Assembly: GCA_002305265.1 (NCBI GenBank)
Contig: DBQP01000017.1
Location: 52,130 to 116,129, forward strand
Source of the DNA: Prevotellaceae bacterium UBA1391
Lineage (GTDB): Bacteria > Bacteroidota > Bacteroidia > Bacteroidales > Bacteroidaceae
Direction of reading: 5' to 3'
DNA: 64,000 nt
A program made the translations under genes and the position numbers. Shown piece after piece: positions 15,814 through 24,536 of this stretch. The stretch's first letter is position 1. Each line of letters starts with the position of its first letter. The notes under the pieces were generated by a model. That model had not been told where the DNA came from. It ran no database searches and saw only the letters and a list, made by a program, of their open reading frames with translations.

Positions 15814-18800
15814 CTACAGCCATCCGTAGCCTTGGACTGCCATATCCACGAGATGGTTTAAAAGCAGGGTGGTTTTGTCGGCGAAAACCGTTCGGTCATA
15901 GCTTGTCGGCAGGTCGGCGTCGAGCGATTTCTGGATGATGGTGTACACGATGGTCTTCGGCTGCTCATCCTTGTACCAGTCCACCACCATCACCTTTTCC
16001 TTTTCCGCCATCAGTTTCTGATAGAGGTTTTTGGCGGCCAGAATCACCTTCTGCTCCTCCGCTTGGGTCAGCTTGCGCCCTTTCACCAGCAGGTCGTAGA
16101 TTTCCAGTTCCTCCTCCGTCAGTCCCAGCTCCGTCGCGCGGCCCTGTTCCTTCTTGAGGTCCTCCACCAGCTGCAACAGCTTCTCGTAGTAGTCCTCGTT
16201 CTCGCTGCCGCCGGCGTTGTAGCGGTCGATGATGTTGCGGTATCGCTGCGAGAAGGGGATGCGGGTCGTGTTCTTGTCGATCATTTGCTCCAAGGCTTTC
16301 TCGATATAGGCGCGCACGTCCTGGATCTCCAGCGACTTGTAGGGCGACGTCGCGATTTCCTTCCTAAGGCCGTCGATGTCCAACCGGCTCAGGTCGATCA
16401 GCTTGCCTTCGTGGATGCCATAGTGCTCGGTTGGTGCGTCCTCTCCCAGCAGCATCCCCTCCGCTTCCTTGGCCGACACGCTGTTGTCCAGCGTGTCTGC
16501 CATCCTGGCCCGTGCCCTTTGCAGTTTCTCGTCGTCGACGCGGTTGCAGAAGAGTCCGTTGAGATAGTCCAGCGCCGCGAACTTCTCGTTGTGCCATCCC
16601 CGCTCGAAGATTTCCGGTTTGGAGGCGTCGTAGAGATTCATCAGCAGGTTGCTCATCACCTTGAACCGCTCCTTCCATTCGTCCCGCTCCAGAATCTTGT
16701 CGTACGCCTGTCGCAGCAGCTCCAGTCTGTCGAGCGTGTCCCCCTCGCCGATGATGGCCTCGAGATGGATGCCCAGTTGCTGCAGGAAGGCGTCGCACTC
16801 GGCGATGCAGTCGTCGATGTTCTGAATCAGCTGCTCGATGTCCTTGGCCGGGAAATCCTGGTTCTCGTCGCCGGTGGAGGCGTAGTCGGACAGCGCCTGC
16901 CGCATATATTTGAAGACATTCACATAGTCCACGATGATGCCGCAGGTCTTTCCCGGAAACACCCGGTTGGCTCTCGCGATGGCCTGCATCAGCGTGTGGC
17001 CCTTCATGGGCTTGTCGAGGTAGAGCGTGGAGAGCGAGGGCACGTCGAAGCCCGTCAGCCACATCGCGCACACAAACACCAGACTCAGCGCGTCGTCCTT
17101 GTCCTTGAAGCGGTCCTCGATGTCCTTGCCCTCGGCGCTGATCTCGTTCATCTTCTGCCGGTGCGGCAGGAGGTCCAGCCCTTGCTTCATGAATTTCTCC
17201 ACATCCTCTGCTTCCTCGCTGATCACCACAGCCATCTCCACCTTGTTCATGTAGTTCAGGCGTGCGGTGAGCTCATTGCGCTCTTGCTCCGTCTTTGCCG
17301 CATTGCGCTCCTTCACCAGCGCCTTCTTCTCCTCGGCCCAGTAGTGCTGCACCTTGTCAAACATCTTCACGGTGGTGTACTTGTCCACGCTCACCACCAT
17401 GCCCTTGCCCAGGAATCCCCGCCTCGGGAAATGGTGGGCGATGTCTCTGGCAATGCTTTCGAGGCGGTCGTCGCGCTTGAGCACCTCGATGATTTTCGAC
17501 GAGGCGTTCTCCAGCAGTTCCGTCTCCCGGTCGTTCAGGTTTTCCTCCTCCACAATCCGGGCGACGTCCGTGTCCAGCCAGTTGTTCTCCAGACCCACCT
17601 CCTGCACCCTGCGGCTGTAGTACAAGGGCACCGTGCTGCCGTCCTCGACGGCCTGGGCGAAGTTGTATTCCGACACATAGTTGCCAAACCACTGGTTCGT
17701 CAGGCGCTTCGACCCCAGCAGCGGCGTACCCGTGAAGGCGATGTAGTTGGCGTTGGGCAGGCCCGTGTGCATGTTCTCCGCCAGTTGCTTGTATTGCGTG
17801 CGGTGCGCCTCGTCCACGAGCACGAAGATGTCGTCGCGCTCCGACAGGAGCGGATATTTCTTCGTCTTGTCATACTGGAACTTCTGGATGAGCGTAAACA
17901 CCATCGGCTTGTTGCTCCGCAGATATTCCCTCAGCTTCTCGGCGCTCTGCGGCTGACACTCCTCCTTGTCGCCAATCACCTCGCTCCGCACGAACGTCTT
18001 GTGGATTTGCTTGTCGAGGTCTTCGCGGTCGGTCACGACGAGGAAGGTGAAGTTGCCGTGCAGCTTCCGTTTCACCTTTCTCACAAACATCACCATGCTG
18101 AAGCTCTTTCCCGAGCCTTGCGTATGCCAGAACACGCCCAGCTTGCCCTTGAGCTGCTCCCGCTGCTCCACGCTCCGCATCAGGTTGTTCACGCCCAGAT
18201 ACTGGTGGTTCATGGCGAGGATCTTCGTGCGCTTGTTCACGAAGAAGATGAAGTTCTCCAGGTAGTCGAGCAGCCGTTCCTTCCGGAATAGACCGTCCAT
18301 CAGCTGCTGGATGGAGAGTCCGTTCTCCGCCATCTGCGTCCGGTTCGGCCGTTCCTTTTCCTCGTCCACCCTCAGCCATTCGAAGAAGTACTCGTAGCCG
18401 CTGTTCCATGCCCCCAGCCGCGTCTGCAGCCCGTTCGAGAGCACGCAAATCTGGTTCATCGCGAAGATGTTGGGAATGTCCTTCCGATAGCTCACGAGGT
18501 TTTTGTTGTACGCCTCCTCCATCTTCACCGTCGAGTTCTTCAGCTCGATGAACACCACGGGCAGTCCGTTCACAAACAGCAGCACGTCCGGCCGGCGGTA
18601 GCGGAAGCGACCCTTGATCCACATCTGGTTCACGCAGTGGAAGTCGTTGTTGTCCACGTGGTCGAAGTCGATGAGCTTCACAATCTCAAAGTCCTCCTTG
18701 CCATTCTTCTTCACCTTCACGTTGATGCCATTGCGTATCTGGTTGTACATCCTGTAGTTGGTGTCCACCATGTCCGTGGCCGTGAAGTCCTTCCGGCAGT

Positions 18801-19035
18801 CGCGCACGATTTGCTCCAGCACACCCGTCTCCACCTGTGGATTGATGCGTTTCAGCGCCCGCATGAGCACTTCGGGCAGGATGCACTCCGTGGCATTGGC
18901 GCGCCCCGTGCGGCTCACCTCGTCTTGTGCCTCCACGCTCGGGTCACACGCGATGCGCGCCCATCCATAGTGCTCGGATGAGAGCCTGTTGCAGATGGCC
19001 TGCTCGATGCTGTCTTCGCTGATGAATGATTTCAT
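15814..19035 (-). CDS. hsdR: Type I restriction enzyme HsdR (endonuclease/translocase) subunit
   Basis: A 1073-residue, full-length HsdR. The N-terminal PD-(D/E)xK nuclease is visible as RRPD with Asp150 and IELKN with Glu164/Lys166. The helicase motor has a Walker A (QGSGKS, 306-311) and DEAH (408-411), with downstream motor motifs such as VVTDREDLD. HsdR translocates DNA and cuts it far from the recognition site, in complex with HsdM and HsdS. The gene is GC-rich like the chromosome, unlike the AT-rich genes between it and hsdM. Its first 33 codons are duplicated at 20476-20581, and another relic lies at 21707-21788. Confidence 0.95.
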   Translation of the reverse strand: MKSFISEDSIEQAICNRLSSEHYGWARIACDPSVEAQDEVSRTGRANATECILPEVLMRALKRINPQVETGVLEQIVRDCRKDFTATDMVDTNYRMYNQIRNGINVKVKKNGKEDFEIVKLIDFDHVDNNDFHCVNQMWIKGRFRYRRPDVLLFVNGLPVVFIELKNSTVKMEEAYNKNLVSYRKDIPNIFAMNQICVLSNGLQTRLGAWNSGYEYFFEWLRVDEEKERPNRTQMAENGLSIQQLMDGLFRKERLLDYLENFIFFVNKRTKILAMNHQYLGVNNLMRSVEQREQLKGKLGVFWHTQGSGKSFSMVMFVRKVKRKLHGNFTFLVVTDREDLDKQIHKTFVRSEVIGDKEECQPQSAEKLREYLRSNKPMVFTLIQKFQYDKTKKYPLLSERDDIFVLVDEAHRTQYKQLAENMHTGLPNANYIAFTGTPLLGSKRLTNQWFGNYVSEYNFAQAVEDGSTVPLYYSRRVQEVGLENNWLDTDVARIVEEENLNDRETELLENASSKIIEVLKRDDRLESIARDIAHHFPRRGFLGKGMVVSVDKYTTVKMFDKVQHYWAEEKKALVKERNAAKTEQERNELTARLNYMNKVEMAVVISEEAEDVEKFMKQGLDLLPHRQKMNEISAEGKDIEDRFKDKDDALSLVFVCAMWLTGFDVPSLSTLYLDKPMKGHTLMQAIARANRVFPGKTCGIIVDYVNVFKYMRQALSDYASTGDENQDFPAKDIEQLIQNIDDCIAECDAFLQQLGIHLEAIIGEGDTLDRLELLRQAYDKILERDEWKERFKVMSNLLMNLYDASKPEIFERGWHNEKFAALDYLNGLFCNRVDDEKLQRARARMADTLDNSVSAKEAEGMLLGEDAPTEHYGIHEGKLIDLSRLDIDGLRKEIATSPYKSLEIQDVRAYIEKALEQMIDKNTTRIPFSQRYRNIIDRYNAGGSENEDYYEKLLQLVEDLKKEQGRATELGLTEEELEIYDLLVKGRKLTQAEEQKVILAAKNLYQKLMAEKEKVMVVDWYKDEQPKTIVYTIIQKSLDADLPTSYDRTVFADKTTLLLNHLVDMAVQGYGWL

Positions 19036-19070
19036 ACGCTGCTATATATATAATAGGTGTCAAAGATTCC

Positions 19071-19290
19071 GTTTTGTTGGGTATGTTCGGGGCGAACTCA
19101 CCAAAAGATGCCCGTTTGTTGGTTATATTAGCATTGAACTAACCAAAAAATGCCCGTTTGTTGGTTATATTAGCATTGAACTAACCAAAATATGCCGGTT
19201 TGTTGGTTATATCAGCCCTGAACTAACCAAAAAAAGCTCGTTTGTTGGTTATATCAACATGGAGCTGAAGAAAGTCCGTTTGTCGGGTAG
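19071..19290. repeat. Array 1 of the 42-bp repeat
   Basis: Four full 42-bp units start at 19071, 19113, 19155 and 19197, followed by a shortened unit at 19239 and a remnant at 19277. The units share TTTGTTGG near the start and an ACTAACC or ACTCACC block near the end. Copies 2-4 contain the inverted pair TTGGTTA/TAACCAA; copy 1 has GTTCG/CGAAC instead. On the plus strand the array is open in one frame with a 14-residue period (FVGYISIELTKKCP), as 42 is a multiple of three. No protein start or family was recognised, so I call it a DNA repeat. Confidence 0.85.
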
Positions 19291-19312
19291 TCTGCATTTT
19301 TTTGAACTCACT

Positions 19313-20419
19313 TCATTCTATGGGATGCGCTCCTGCCTTCATTAATAAATTAACGAGTGGAGTATTAATATAGATATTAGGTCTCCCAATTCTCATTTTT
19401 TCTAAAAGCCCCATATCTACAATTCTGTTTAGGTAGGATATAGCTGTATTTTTTGATACCATCATATCTCGCATCACATACTCTATCTTTGTATAAGGGT
19501 GGAAGAAGAGATTGTTGATCAATTCGTGTTTATACAGACGCCCAAATTCATTACGAAGTTTTACCTTATAGTCGCTCATCAAGGCAGAGATTCCCTTTAC
19601 CAAACTGATAGTTTGAGTTGCAGTTTCTTCAATACCCTTTAATATATAAAGTACCCATCTTTCCCATTGATCAAAGTTGTCTCCATCATGGTCTCTTATG
19701 TCTTGTATGAGCCTATAGTATTCTCCTTTGTTATGAGTGATATAACGGCTTAAATATAGAATCGGCAAATCCAATAGTCCGGTCAAAACAAGATAGAGAA
19801 TAATCACAATGCGCCCAGTTCTGCCGTTACCATCATAAAACGGGTGTATACTCTCGAATTGGTGATGTATGATAGCCATCTTTACGAGAGGGTCCAAGTC
19901 ACTTCGCTCATGCTCATTGATAAATAGTTCCAGATTGGCCATATAAGATTCTATGTCTGCGCCATGCTGTGGTGGGGTATAAACAACCTCACCACGATTG
20001 TTCTTCAGGCTCGTTCCAGGAACTTTTCTGAATCCAGCATTGTTGTTTTCTAAGGCACTTTGAACCTCTTTTATGGTGTTGAGCGAAAGAATATGATTCT
20101 TCTTGACCTGCTCATAGCCGGAAATCAAGGCTTTGCGGTAGTTCATTACTTCTTTCTCAGCAGCCTTGATGATACTATCCCGCAGTTCAAGGTCTGCTTT
20201 GTAGAGTTCATCTTGAGTTGTTACGATATTTTCAACTTCACTACTGTCTTTTGCTTCCTGCAGTGTAAGCGTGCTTATCAAAATGCTCTCATTAGGTATT
20301 GTCAAAGCAACGCCCTTCAGCTCGGCCAATTTTTTATTGGCCAGATTGAGTTGCTTTAGTACAGCTTTCGTCTCGAGGTCATAGCTCAAAGGTAAGCGAG
20401 GAATGTTATAGGTGTCCAT
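19313..20419 (-). CDS. Fic family protein (AMP-transferase-like), class II layout
   Basis: A 368-residue protein with the complete Fic core HPFYDGNGRTGR at residues 192-203. The N-terminal domain carries a candidate inhibitory motif, S59-x3-E63-N64, ahead of the core as in class II Fic proteins. A winged-helix-like C-terminus (about 300-360) follows. Fic enzymes usually transfer AMP or another phosphate-linked group to proteins. The gene is clearly AT-rich, unlike hsdR, and lies between a duplicated hsdR 5' end and a 42-bp repeat array, indicating acquisition as a cassette. It may modify the restriction system or a phage target; that is inference. Confidence 0.9.
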   Translation of the reverse strand: MDTYNIPRLPLSYDLETKAVLKQLNLANKKLAELKGVALTIPNESILISTLTLQEAKDSSEVENIVTTQDELYKADLELRDSIIKAAEKEVMNYRKALISGYEQVKKNHILSLNTIKEVQSALENNNAGFRKVPGTSLKNNRGEVVYTPPQHGADIESYMANLELFINEHERSDLDPLVKMAIIHHQFESIHPFYDGNGRTGRIVIILYLVLTGLLDLPILYLSRYITHNKGEYYRLIQDIRDHDGDNFDQWERWVLYILKGIEETATQTISLVKGISALMSDYKVKLRNEFGRLYKHELINNLFFHPYTKIEYVMRDMMVSKNTAISYLNRIVDMGLLEKMRIGRPNIYINTPLVNLLMKAGAHPIE

Positions 20420-20475
20420 AATTTCTAATCTTTAATTTCTATTTTGCTGCTCATTGGGCTGGACAGTTGAAGGTA

Positions 20476-20581
20476 ACGCTCGGGTCACACGCGATGCGCG
20501 CCCACCCATAGTGCTCGGATGAGAGCCTGTTGCAGATGGCCTGCTCGATGCTGTCTTCGCTGATGAATGATTTCATACGCT
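20476..20581 (-). pseudogene. Duplicated 5' end of hsdR (106 bp)
   Basis: These 106 bp match 18935-19040 with one mismatch (position 20505 region, CCCACCC for CCCATCC). They include the ATG and the first 33 codons of hsdR, after which the frame runs into unrelated sequence and a stop within about ten codons. The near identity means the duplication is recent. The two copies flank the Fic gene and repeat array 1. The rest of the gap, 20582-20742, is AT-rich and holds no gene. Confidence 0.9.
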
Positions 20582-20742
20582 TAGTTTTCTTTTAATTTTC
20601 GCTTAAACTCACTTACAATCCACTTTTAATTTTCACGTTCTAATATATCGATATTCAGCAACATAAAACATTTCTACCCGTTGGCATCATTGAAAATCCA
20701 CTTAAAGTCGCTTAAAACGGGGCTCACTTTACATCCTTTGGC

Positions 20743-21636
20743 TCACTCGTTTTGTTCGTAATAATATGAATAATCGATGCCCTTCATAAACATTTCTCTG
20801 TCATCGATTCTTGTCGTGAGTGCTGGATGTACCAATGCCTTGATATGAGTACTGTCAGACACGCTCTTACGCATGGCTTCCAGATATTCGTTCTTGTCAA
20901 TCAGGCTCCAATCCACACATCTTTTTAGAGATTGTTTCAGCATGACATCAAGCCAAATTCGAGTGCTGCGGCCATTGCCCTCCATAAAAGGATGTGCAAT
21001 GTTCATTTCGACGTATTTATCCATGATCTCATCAAAAGTAGTTTCGGGCATTCGCTCTATAGCGTACAGCGTTTCAGGGAAAAACAAACAATTGGCAAAA
21101 GTAAAACCGCCTTTGGAAATATTTTTTGTGCGGATTTGTCCTGCAAACTCATACAAGCCTCCAAAGAGATAAGCATGTATCTGTTGCAGGCATTTTACAC
21201 TGCCAGGCATCAGACTTTTCAACAATCCACTTTCATATAATTGGTATGCCTTCTTCTTACTCTGTCCATCTATGCTGCTGTCGCTGTACGTGAACCAATC
21301 CAGAAACTCATTGGCCCGATTGTTAGGGTAGTGCTTAGCCAACAAAGCCACCCCTTCGCTATCCAGCACATCTGCCATACGCAACTTTCCGTCTGGAGCT
21401 TCAAATTTAAAGCCGTGAGTGCCACTCACGGGTTCAATACCTTCCTGTTTCAACTTACGTTTCAGCCAACGCCAATAGTTTCCGGCCTTCGTGTAGTCGG
21501 GCTCATCATTAATGGCACGAACAATGTCTGTTGCCGAAAACCACCAACAGTTTTGTTCATCATCCCATACGGCTCTTACTTCGCGGTCGTTGAAGAAGCG
21601 AATCGATTTTTTATGTTGTACGTTCTTGTCTTCCAT
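20743..21636 (-). CDS. Fic family protein with N-terminal BRO/antirepressor-like domain
   Basis: A 297-residue protein from the ATG at 21636 (MEDKNVQHKK); in-frame ATGs at 21663 and 21687 add a short tail. Residues 10-115 resemble BRO-N/phage antirepressor domains (IRFFNDREVRAVWDD; WWFSATDIVRAI), which usually bind DNA. Residues 150-275 are a Fic domain with the intact core HPFMEGNGRSTR at 215-226. The C-terminus ends SYYYEQNE, which partly resembles the inhibitory S/T-x3-E-G/N motif of class III Fic proteins, with Gln in the last position. AT-rich and embedded in the type I restriction locus, as often seen for such fusions. Confidence 0.85.
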   Translation of the reverse strand: MEDKNVQHKKSIRFFNDREVRAVWDDEQNCWWFSATDIVRAINDEPDYTKAGNYWRWLKRKLKQEGIEPVSGTHGFKFEAPDGKLRMADVLDSEGVALLAKHYPNNRANEFLDWFTYSDSSIDGQSKKKAYQLYESGLLKSLMPGSVKCLQQIHAYLFGGLYEFAGQIRTKNISKGGFTFANCLFFPETLYAIERMPETTFDEIMDKYVEMNIAHPFMEGNGRSTRIWLDVMLKQSLKRCVDWSLIDKNEYLEAMRKSVSDSTHIKALVHPALTTRIDDREMFMKGIDYSYYYEQNE

Positions 21637-21706
21637 GAATGGCGTAATTAGAATCCTTGACATGTTGCTAAATGAATCCCTTCTCACGGAGCATCTGAAT
21701 CATGGC

Positions 21707-21788
21707 TGCTTCTTCAGCTGTGGAAGTCTTTGTTGTCCACGTGCCCGAAGTCTTCCTTGCCGTTCCGCTTCACCGTCACAAAGATGCC
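21707..21788 (-). pseudogene. Degraded internal fragment of hsdR
   Basis: This stretch aligns to hsdR around 18640-18725 (codons about 104-133). TGTTGTCCACGTG and TCCTTGCC are preserved, with scattered mismatches and a deletion of about 27 nt in between. It sits between the BRO-Fic gene and repeat array 2, and joins directly to the first 42-bp repeat. It is older and more decayed than the 106-bp copy. Confidence 0.7.
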
Positions 21789-21893
21789 GTTTTGTTGGGC
21801 ATGTTGGGCGTGAACTCACCAATAAAAGCCGTTTTGTTGGGCATGTTCGGGGCGAACTCACCAATAAAAGCCGTTTTGTTGGGCATGTTGGGG
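21789..21893. repeat. Array 2 of the 42-bp repeat
   Basis: Two complete 42-bp units at 21789-21830 and 21831-21872, plus a half unit to about 21893. They share GTTTTGTTGGGCATGTT and GAACTCACCAATAAAAGCC with array 1 copy 1. The frame is again open with a 14-residue period (FVGHVRGELTNKSR). The gap to hsdS (21894-22176) holds no supportable gene. Confidence 0.85.
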
Positions 21894-22176
21894 CGCTTGG
21901 GCCTTCGTGGGTGTTGTATGGGTGCGGGCGGGGTGGGTTGGTCCCGCGGAGGGTGTTTTCAGGTTCTTTTCTATTATAAAGATAGCAAACTCCGCGGACA
22001 TCTATCACCCTTTTCCCCGTTTTTTTCATTTTTCCAGCTGCCCGCCCCAGCTTGTCAGCCGATGGTCCGCCGTCTTCCGGCACGTCTGCCGCCGGGCTTT
22101 CGGGCCTTCGGGCGGCTGCTGCCGCCGGTGTCTGACGCGGGGCGGAGCCCGATCGCCGCCGCCCTGCTCCCCGTCT

Positions 22177-23418
22177 TCACATCACTTCCAGCTTGCCGCT
22201 CATCAGACGGGGCAGGAGGAGGTCGCGCTGGCGGGTGAGGGATTCATTCTCCCTTGCAAGAGAATTAATCCCTTTGAGAATAGGAATGACTTTTGTATCA
22301 AATTCATCCATAAGTTCTTTAGTTGGTATCATGACAATACCCTTATTGAGGAAGTGCTCAAATTTAAAGTTGATGATACCTGTTGATTGAAGCTGGAATC
22401 TTTCAATGATTTTTGTTTCATAGAGATATTGCATCCAATAATAAAGGTAGTAGGGTGAAATTTCATTTTTGTTTACCCGCATTAGTTTGCAAAAACTGGC
22501 ACAAATAACTCTTCCTTCTTCGAATCTATCTATTAGCTCTTGTGTTATCAGAATAGTTCTACCTACTGGTTGTTCTGCTGTCCCACCTGATATTTCAATA
22601 ACTATATCACCTTCCAGTAGTTGCCTGCTTTTATAGTTGCTTGTCTTATGAAATCTGCATGGACAAGTAGATACGTTATATTCTCGTATTGAAGGGAAGT
22701 CAGCCCCACGAATTACACTCGCTTGAATAGAGAAATCATCTGATAAAATATCATTTCCCCAGCCTCCTCCTATGTAATATTGAATAATACTTCCTATATT
22801 GGTTATTGTAAATGACTTTGGAATCTTGCCAAGTTTAGTATTCTCCATCCCCACTTTCTCGTGCCCTGGGAATCTGAAGCGGACGAACCATTCCTTGTAT
22901 AGGTTTTCTGCCATTTGCTCCAAGAGGCGAATGCGCTCGTTGTTGTTCTCGATGAGAGAATCGTAAGCGGAGAGGATGGAGGCTATCTTTTGCTGGATGT
23001 GTAGTGGAGGTAATGCTACAGATATTTGATTTAGATTGCCTTGGCTTAGCTTGGGTTGTGCAGAGCCTGTGACATATCCCGATATATTAGAGTGGTTAAG
23101 CGTATAACAAATATATATCATATCTGCTAACGCATTTGTTTTTACAATGTGGGCGTGATTATTAACCCAGAATCTCCCTCTAACGATTTGAGCTATTGGC
23201 TGATTTCTGGACACAAGGTTTTCTCCATCTTCAGCAATTAGCATATATTCACCATCGCATCTGTAATCTTGAACATAGTCTATGATACCTTGTGCGCCAT
23301 AATAGGGGTATTCTCCTTTGAATGAAGCACGCTCCATCGAAGACAGTGGTTTCCTCAATTTGTCGTAGTTCGTAAGGACTTGTCCAAGTTTATAAACCTG
23401 TTTTAGCATATCTATCAC
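22177..23418 (-). CDS. hsdS: Type I restriction specificity subunit HsdS
   Basis: A 413-residue protein with the HsdS plan of two target-recognition domains, each followed by a helical spacer (PPLHIQQKIASILSAYDSLI and a C-terminal IPILKGINSLARENESL). HsdS reads a bipartite DNA sequence and directs both methylation and cutting. Translation probably starts at a GTG (23416-23418) overlapping the TGA of the upstream nuclease gene as GTGA, so the two are coupled; an ATG three codons later (23409) is the alternative. The recognition domains are markedly AT-rich, suggesting import. Only one hsdS and no invertase are seen. Confidence 0.92.
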   Translation of the reverse strand: MIDMLKQVYKLGQVLTNYDKLRKPLSSMERASFKGEYPYYGAQGIIDYVQDYRCDGEYMLIAEDGENLVSRNQPIAQIVRGRFWVNNHAHIVKTNALADMIYICYTLNHSNISGYVTGSAQPKLSQGNLNQISVALPPLHIQQKIASILSAYDSLIENNNERIRLLEQMAENLYKEWFVRFRFPGHEKVGMENTKLGKIPKSFTITNIGSIIQYYIGGGWGNDILSDDFSIQASVIRGADFPSIREYNVSTCPCRFHKTSNYKSRQLLEGDIVIEISGGTAEQPVGRTILITQELIDRFEEGRVICASFCKLMRVNKNEISPYYLYYWMQYLYETKIIERFQLQSTGIINFKFEHFLNKGIVMIPTKELMDEFDTKVIPILKGINSLARENESLTRQRDLLLPRLMSGKLEVM

Positions 23419-24527
23419 TCCTCCCTCATTCCTTTCAAATCATTCCCAGCCTTTTCCTCCTCTTTATACTCCTTGAACTCCTGCACCCATTCCTGCAATT
23501 TCTCCTGCAACAGCTTTTTGTCTGGCAAGCAGAGCGCATATTGCTGTGCATAGATATTGGCATCTTGTGGCAATGTGAGCTCCACAAGGGCGTCGTGTTT
23601 GGTTTTGCAGAGCAAAATGCCGATGGTCGGCTTTTCAAACTCTTGCTTCACATAGCGGTCATAGTAGTTGACATACATCTGCATTTGTCCCAGATCTTGA
23701 TGCGTCAACTTGTCCACTTTCAAATCTACCAGGACATAACATTGTAGCAACCTGTTATAGAGCACAAGGTCGACGTAGAAGTTTTCCTCATCAAAGGTAA
23801 ATCGTTTCTGTCTTGATTCAAAGAGAAAGCCTTTCCCGCACTCTAATAAGAACTGCTGAAGTTTGCTTAATATCGCTGTCTCTAGCTTCGATTCAGACAA
23901 GGCCGCGTCGGGTTGTAGCCCAACGAACTCTAATACCAACGGATTCTTGATGATGTCTGTCGGCTTCTCAATGATCTGACCTTCACGAGAGAGTCGCAGA
24001 ACCTTTTCCTTATCACTACTCAAGGCCAATCTCTCATAAAGACTGCTTGCTACTTGACGCTGTAGCTGCCTTACACTCCACATCTGACTCGCAGCCTCTA
24101 TCTCATAGAACTTCCTTTCATCTGGATTTTCAATGCGCATCAGCACGAGATAATGAGTCCACGTTAGTGTAAAATTGGGCACCTTTGGTTGGGGAGTATC
24201 GGTGTTGATTTGAATTTGATAATCAGTGATTGTCAAATTCGAATAAACCAAGTAGAATTGCCTAATCTGCCGAAGGTTTGAATACGACCAACCTGCACCA
24301 TGTTGCGCTGTCAATCGCTCTGACAACCTCTGCAACACTTCTTTTCCATAGGCACCTTTGAGGTTGCCTTGCTGCTCGTACTCAACAATATATTGCCCCA
24401 CACCATAATAAGTGTACACCATGGCCGTATTGACAGCTTTCGCTATCTTGCCATGACTCTCGTTGATGAGAGCTGATATGGTAGAGAATAGTTTCTCTTC
24501 GCAATTTCGTGCTAAATTTTCTTCCAT
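23415..24527 (-). CDS. YhcG-type (DUF1016) PD-(D/E)xK nuclease domain protein
   Basis: A 370-residue protein of the YhcG/DUF1016 family. The N-terminal half contains the DUF1016 helical region (YYGVGQYIVEYEQ; AYGKEVLQRLS). The C-terminal half has the PD-(D/E)xK nuclease signature FYVDLVLYNRLLQCYVLVDL, followed by KVDKLTHQDLGQMQMYVNYY. Family members are common inside type I restriction loci; their role there is not established. It lies 9 bp after hsdM and shares 4 bp with hsdS, so it is part of the restriction operon. It is AT-rich. Confidence 0.88.
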   Translation of the reverse strand: MEENLARNCEEKLFSTISALINESHGKIAKAVNTAMVYTYYGVGQYIVEYEQQGNLKGAYGKEVLQRLSERLTAQHGAGWSYSNLRQIRQFYLVYSNLTITDYQIQINTDTPQPKVPNFTLTWTHYLVLMRIENPDERKFYEIEAASQMWSVRQLQRQVASSLYERLALSSDKEKVLRLSREGQIIEKPTDIIKNPLVLEFVGLQPDAALSESKLETAILSKLQQFLLECGKGFLFESRQKRFTFDEENFYVDLVLYNRLLQCYVLVDLKVDKLTHQDLGQMQMYVNYYDRYVKQEFEKPTIGILLCKTKHDALVELTLPQDANIYAQQYALCLPDKKLLQEKLQEWVQEFKEYKEEEKAGNDLKGMREE

Positions 24528-24536
24528 GTCCCCTCC

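Noticed and set aside
18989..19345. A 118-residue protein made of FVGYIS-type repeats
   Set aside because: The frame begins inside the antisense of hsdR and has no convincing start or recognised family. The open frame follows from a 42-bp period. I record it as a DNA repeat, with coding left as a possibility in the findings.
20476..20581. A functional short gene at the duplicated hsdR start
   Set aside because: The frame keeps only 33 hsdR codons and stops about ten codons later. Near identity to the real start shows a recent duplication, not a gene.
22177..23418. A phase-variable hsdS shuffling system
   Set aside because: Only one hsdS is present. I see no silent hsdS copy, inverted repeats within it, or a recombinase gene in the window.
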